Position numbers and translations under genes: made by a program
Source of the DNA: JAUSIK01 sp038044405
Lineage (GTDB): Archaea; Nanobdellota; Nanobdellia; Pacearchaeales; GW2011-AR1
Direction of reading: 5' to 3'
Assembly: GCA_038044405.1 (NCBI GenBank)
Contig: JBBTAC010000002.1
Span: 1 to 64,000 of the forward strand
DNA length: 64,000 nucleotides
Notes under the pieces: model-generated
Databases searched by the model: none
What the model was told of the DNA's origin: nothing
What the model saw: only the letters and a program-made list of their open reading frames with translations
Part shown: in pieces, positions 61,477-64,000 of the stretch
Position numbering within the stretch: position 1 is the stretch's first letter
Layout of the letters: every line of letters begins with the position of its first letter

Positions 61477-61673
61477 TATTCATACTCCAAGAGAGTATGA
61501 AAGTTTCTTCCAGAAATCTAGTGTAATTCAATTAATTTTCCAAAAGTTTGATTCACTTCAACTTTTTGTGTCTGTAAAGTTGGAGTTACCGCGGAGCTTT
61601 GCTCTGCGAGTATGGGCGGGGGGATTTTTATTATTTTCAGCAAGGTTTTTAAATAGGCCATCTAACAAAAATT
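61477..61673. other. Structured non-coding region after tRNA-Tyr
   Basis: Three stable hairpins: 61481-61499 (CATACTC/GAGTATG), 61556-61585 (CTTCAACTTT/AAAGTTGGAG) and 61590-61608 (CGCGGAGC/GCTCTGCG, loop TTT). The tRNA 3' end motif TGGGCGGGGGGAT (61465-61477) is repeated exactly at 61613-61625. It may be a processed trailer RNA, an independent small RNA, or a scar of an element that used the tRNA end. Confidence 0.6.
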
Positions 61674-62087
61674 ATGGCATTAATCACATTGGAAACAAAA
61701 GCAATTGAATTTAATGAAAAGCAGAGAGAATTTATAGTTGTAGATAGAAATATAGGTTCTCCAGCACCAAAATATTTTATTTCATATAACAATGGATCTC
61801 CATTTATATCTGATGAAGTTCCTGAAGATTATAGAAAACCAATGGTATTCCATGAATTAACAGAGTTCGAGTTACTTCAAAATAAAACTGACAAATGTCT
61901 TAATGCATTATTAGCAGAATTAAAAACTATTCCAAAAAACAAAAGAAAAGACTATTTTGAATTCAGAAGAGAAGTATTTGAAAATTTAATAAGTTTTTTA
62001 GAGGAATATCAATCCAATTCGTCTCTTATTCCAGAAGTAAGAAAGAGCCTAAATCACTTAAAGAATAATTTCCCAAGTTCGCATTAA
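61674..62087 (+). CDS. Unknown 137-residue protein
   Basis: Soluble; contains PKYFISYNNGSPFISDEVPEDYRKPMVFHELTEFE-type order, where HELTEFE could be part of a metal site but no second ligand pattern is clear. The C-terminal half is helical. TTTTAAATA about 24 bases before the ATG indicates a leaderless transcript. No family recognised. Confidence 0.55.
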   Translation: MALITLETKAIEFNEKQREFIVVDRNIGSPAPKYFISYNNGSPFISDEVPEDYRKPMVFHELTEFELLQNKTDKCLNALLAELKTIPKNKRKDYFEFRREVFENLISFLEEYQSNSSLIPEVRKSLNHLKNNFPSSH

Positions 62088-62167
62088 ATCCACTCCAAAA
62101 ACAATACAAAGATTTAAAAACGATCCTGTTTATTTTTTGTTGCAGATTATTCTGCGCGAGGTAAAAA

Positions 62168-62332
62168 ATGAGAAAAAAACAAGAAGTTGAAGAAGATGAA
62201 TTCGAGGATGAAGATTCTTCTGACGAAGAAGAAGAGGAAAAACCGTCTAAAGCAAAAGGAAAAGGAAAAGAAAAAAACGAAGAAGAAGATGAAGACGAAG
62301 AAGAAGACGAAGATTCCGAAGAAGATTTTTAA
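62168..62332 (+). CDS. Very acidic 54-residue protein
   Basis: Starts MRKKQEVEEDEFEDED, has a central Lys-rich patch (SKAKGKGKEKN), and ends in a run of Glu/Asp (EDSEEDF). GAGGT sits 7 bases before the ATG and TTTAAAAA about 55 bases before it, supporting expression. Low complexity means no homology can be argued; it could bind basic partners such as ribosomal or histone-like proteins. Confidence 0.55.
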   Translation: MRKKQEVEEDEFEDEDSSDEEEEEKPSKAKGKGKEKNEEEDEDEEEDEDSEEDF

Positions 62333-62429
62333 TTAAAGTCTTAATTTTATGACTTTTACTTTTATTTTTTTATTTTTAATATTGTTCAAATACATATAAC
62401 CTTAAAAATGTCTTAATGCCCTAAAGAAG

Positions 62430-64000
62430 ATGGCTGAAAAAAACCCACTTTATATTCTTCCTGAAAATACTTCTAGAACTCTTGGAAGAGATGCACAGAG
62501 AAATAATATCCTTGCAGCAAAAGTAATAGCTGACATTGTTAAGACAACTTTAGGTCCAAAAGGCATGGATAAAATGCTTGTAGATTCCTCAGGCAATATT
62601 ATTATTACAAACGACGGAGTTACAATTCTTGAAGAAATGGAAATAGATCATCCAGCTGCAAAGATGATGGTTGAAATTGCAAAAACGCAGGAAGCAGAAG
62701 TTGGAGACGGAACAACAACTGTCGCATTATTAGCTGGAAAATTATTAGAATATGCAGAAAGACTTCTAGATAGAAATTTGCATCCAACAATAATAGTAAA
62801 GGGTTACAGATTAGCAGCAGAAAAGGCAATTCAAATATTAAATGAAATATCTGTTCAAATCCAAGAAAGAGAAATACTTGAGCAAATAGCCCAAACAGCA
62901 ATGACTGGAAAGGGTGCAGAGGGAAATAAAGAAATGTTAGCAGAAATTATAGTTAAGGCCGTAGAACAAATTGCATTGGGCAAGGAAATAAATATTCACG
63001 ATATAAAAATAGAGAAAATTAAAGGAGATAGCATAAAAGAAAGCGAGTTAGTTCGAGGCATAGTGCTGGATAAAGAAAGAGCAAATTCAGATATGCCAAA
63101 AAGAATAGAAAATGCAAGAATTCTTCTTATAGACATACCCCTTGAGTTAAGAAATCCAGAAATCGAGGCAAAGATTTCTGTTTCAACTCCAGAACAACTT
63201 GAGAGTTTCGTACAATCAGAAGAAAGATATCTAAAAACTATGACCGATAAAATAATTGCTTCTGGGGTGAATGTCATCTTCTGTCAAAAAGGAATAGATG
63301 ATGTAGCCCAGTATTATTTAGCGAAAGCAAAGATTTTCGGATTGCGCAGAATTACAAGATCCGATATGGAAAAATTAGCAAGAGCAACAGGAGCAAAGAT
63401 AGTATCGAATCTTTCAGATATAGATGAAAAAATATGGGGAAGAGCAGATATAGTTGAAGAGATAAAAAGAGGAGAAGATTCTGTAACTTACGTAAGAGGC
63501 TGTAGTAATCCTCGAGCATTAACAATTGTATTGCGCGGAAGTTCAACACATGTTTTAGATGAAATTGAAAGGGCAGTTAAAGATGGTCTAGGTGATGTGG
63601 TTGCAGCTGTAAAAAGCGGTAAAATTGTTCCAGGCGGAGGCGCAATAGAAATGGAAGTTTCACGAAGACTAAGAATTTACGCAAAAACTCTATCAGGTAG
63701 GGAACAGTTAGCAATAGATGAATTTGCAAATGCCTTAGAGTCTATTCCAGAGGCGTTAGCAGAAAATGCAGGACTTGACCCTATAGACATTTTGACAGAA
63801 TTAAAAAAAAGACATGAAGCAGGACTTTACAATCATGGCTTAAATCTTTTTAAAAATGAAATTGAAGATACATTTAGTGCAGGCATAATAGAGCCTCTAA
63901 AGGTAAAAACGCAGGCAATTAATTCAGCATCAGAAGTTGCGACAATGATACTTCGTATAGACGACGTTTTAATCAGCAGTTCTAAAAATAAAACAAATCA
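62430..64000 (+). CDS. ths: Thermosome (group II chaperonin) subunit, 3' end missing
   Basis: 523 codons to the window edge without a stop; the family is about 540-550 residues, so little is missing. Folds proteins inside a double-ring ATPase. Seen: LGPKGMDKML, DGVTILEEME, the ATP motif GDGTTTVALLAG, DKERANSDMPKRI, the GGG segment IVPGGGAIEMEVSRRL, and AENAGLDPIDILTELKKRH. TATA-like CCTTAAAAATG lies about 28 bases before the ATG. Confidence 0.96.
   Translation, partial: MAEKNPLYILPENTSRTLGRDAQRNNILAAKVIADIVKTTLGPKGMDKMLVDSSGNIIITNDGVTILEEMEIDHPAAKMMVEIAKTQEAEVGDGTTTVALLAGKLLEYAERLLDRNLHPTIIVKGYRLAAEKAIQILNEISVQIQEREILEQIAQTAMTGKGAEGNKEMLAEIIVKAVEQIALGKEINIHDIKIEKIKGDSIKESELVRGIVLDKERANSDMPKRIENARILLIDIPLELRNPEIEAKISVSTPEQLESFVQSEERYLKTMTDKIIASGVNVIFCQKGIDDVAQYYLAKAKIFGLRRITRSDMEKLARATGAKIVSNLSDIDEKIWGRADIVEEIKRGEDSVTYVRGCSNPRALTIVLRGSSTHVLDEIERAVKDGLGDVVAAVKSGKIVPGGGAIEMEVSRRLRIYAKTLSGREQLAIDEFANALESIPEALAENAGLDPIDILTELKKRHEAGLYNHGLNLFKNEIEDTFSAGIIEPLKVKTQAINSASEVATMILRIDDVLISSSKNKTN

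Noticed and set aside
1..64000. CRISPR array or cas genes
   Set aside because: No regularly spaced identical repeats were seen, and no protein carries Cas motifs. The repeated elements found are four scattered hairpins.
1..64000. DGR reverse transcriptase or template repeat in this window
   Set aside because: No protein shows reverse-transcriptase motifs (such as YxDD), and I saw no second G/C-rich copy of 53869-53979. The system, if real, must have these parts elsewhere.

Overview
The window (about one third G+C) reads as a scaffold piece from an archaeon, most likely a small-genome DPANN lineage such as Pacearchaeota or Woesearchaeota. Evidence: archaeal RNA polymerase genes (rpoH-rpoB-rpoA), archaeal EF-2, a thermosome subunit, archaeal uS12/uS7, RtcB with archease, a tRNA with a bulge-helix-bulge intron, a cupin-type phosphoglucose isomerase, and TATA boxes placed 24-28 bases before many start codons (leaderless transcripts). 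A run of 100 N at 55434-55533 shows it is a scaffolded, probably metagenomic, assembly.

Layout. 1-5000: the 3' part of a giant surface protein (beta-helix, LamG, propeller, C-terminal membrane anchor). 5000-14340: EF-2, cysteine desulfurase, two DUF1761 membrane proteins and several small exported or unknown proteins. 14400-19320: a nucleotide-reduction locus with two NrdR boxes, nrdR, an intein-containing class II reductase and a thioredoxin. 19360-20950: tRNA-Lys, a Cys-rich exported protein and VKOR. 21060-29770: the rpoH-rpoB-rpoA, nusA-rpsL-rpsG block, with rpoA as one fused gene. 29800-30250: a RelBE-type toxin-antitoxin pair. 30250-53290: a large sugar-metabolism cluster. 53346-53979: a protein whose 3' end looks like the variable region of a diversity-generating retroelement (DGR). 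54000-64000: a SIMPL protein, a membrane-bound HTH protein, the archease / LAGLIDADG / RtcB operon, a metzincin-like protease, surface proteins, intron-bearing tRNA-Tyr and the start of a thermosome gene.

How the genes work together. The sugar cluster encodes a full oxidative and non-oxidative pentose phosphate pathway (Zwf, Pgl, Gnd, RpiB, Rpe, transketolase, transaldolase) plus cupin PGI, class I aldolase, TIM, bacterial-type GAPDH and PGK. It also holds glycan genes: a GH130 phosphorylase-family protein, an (alpha/alpha)6 glycosidase-like protein, two GT4 transferases, phosphohexomutase, a mannose-6-P isomerase-like cupin, NagB and a PIG-L deacetylase. Read together, they could turn phosphorolysed mannosides into Man1P, Man6P, F6P and G6P and feed the oxidative pathway without hexokinase or phosphofructokinase, neither of which is seen here. 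RtcB and archease could join the halves of the intron-bearing tRNA-Tyr encoded 3 kb away.

Most notable signals: the DGR-like variable region with a one-base frameshift; a palindromic TATA box exactly midway between two divergent leaderless start codons; a LAGLIDADG gene between archease and rtcB; NrdR boxes in an archaeon; a family of intergenic hairpin elements sharing the ends ATCAAGA and TCTTGACA; and an EF-2 with altered P-loop and switch I.
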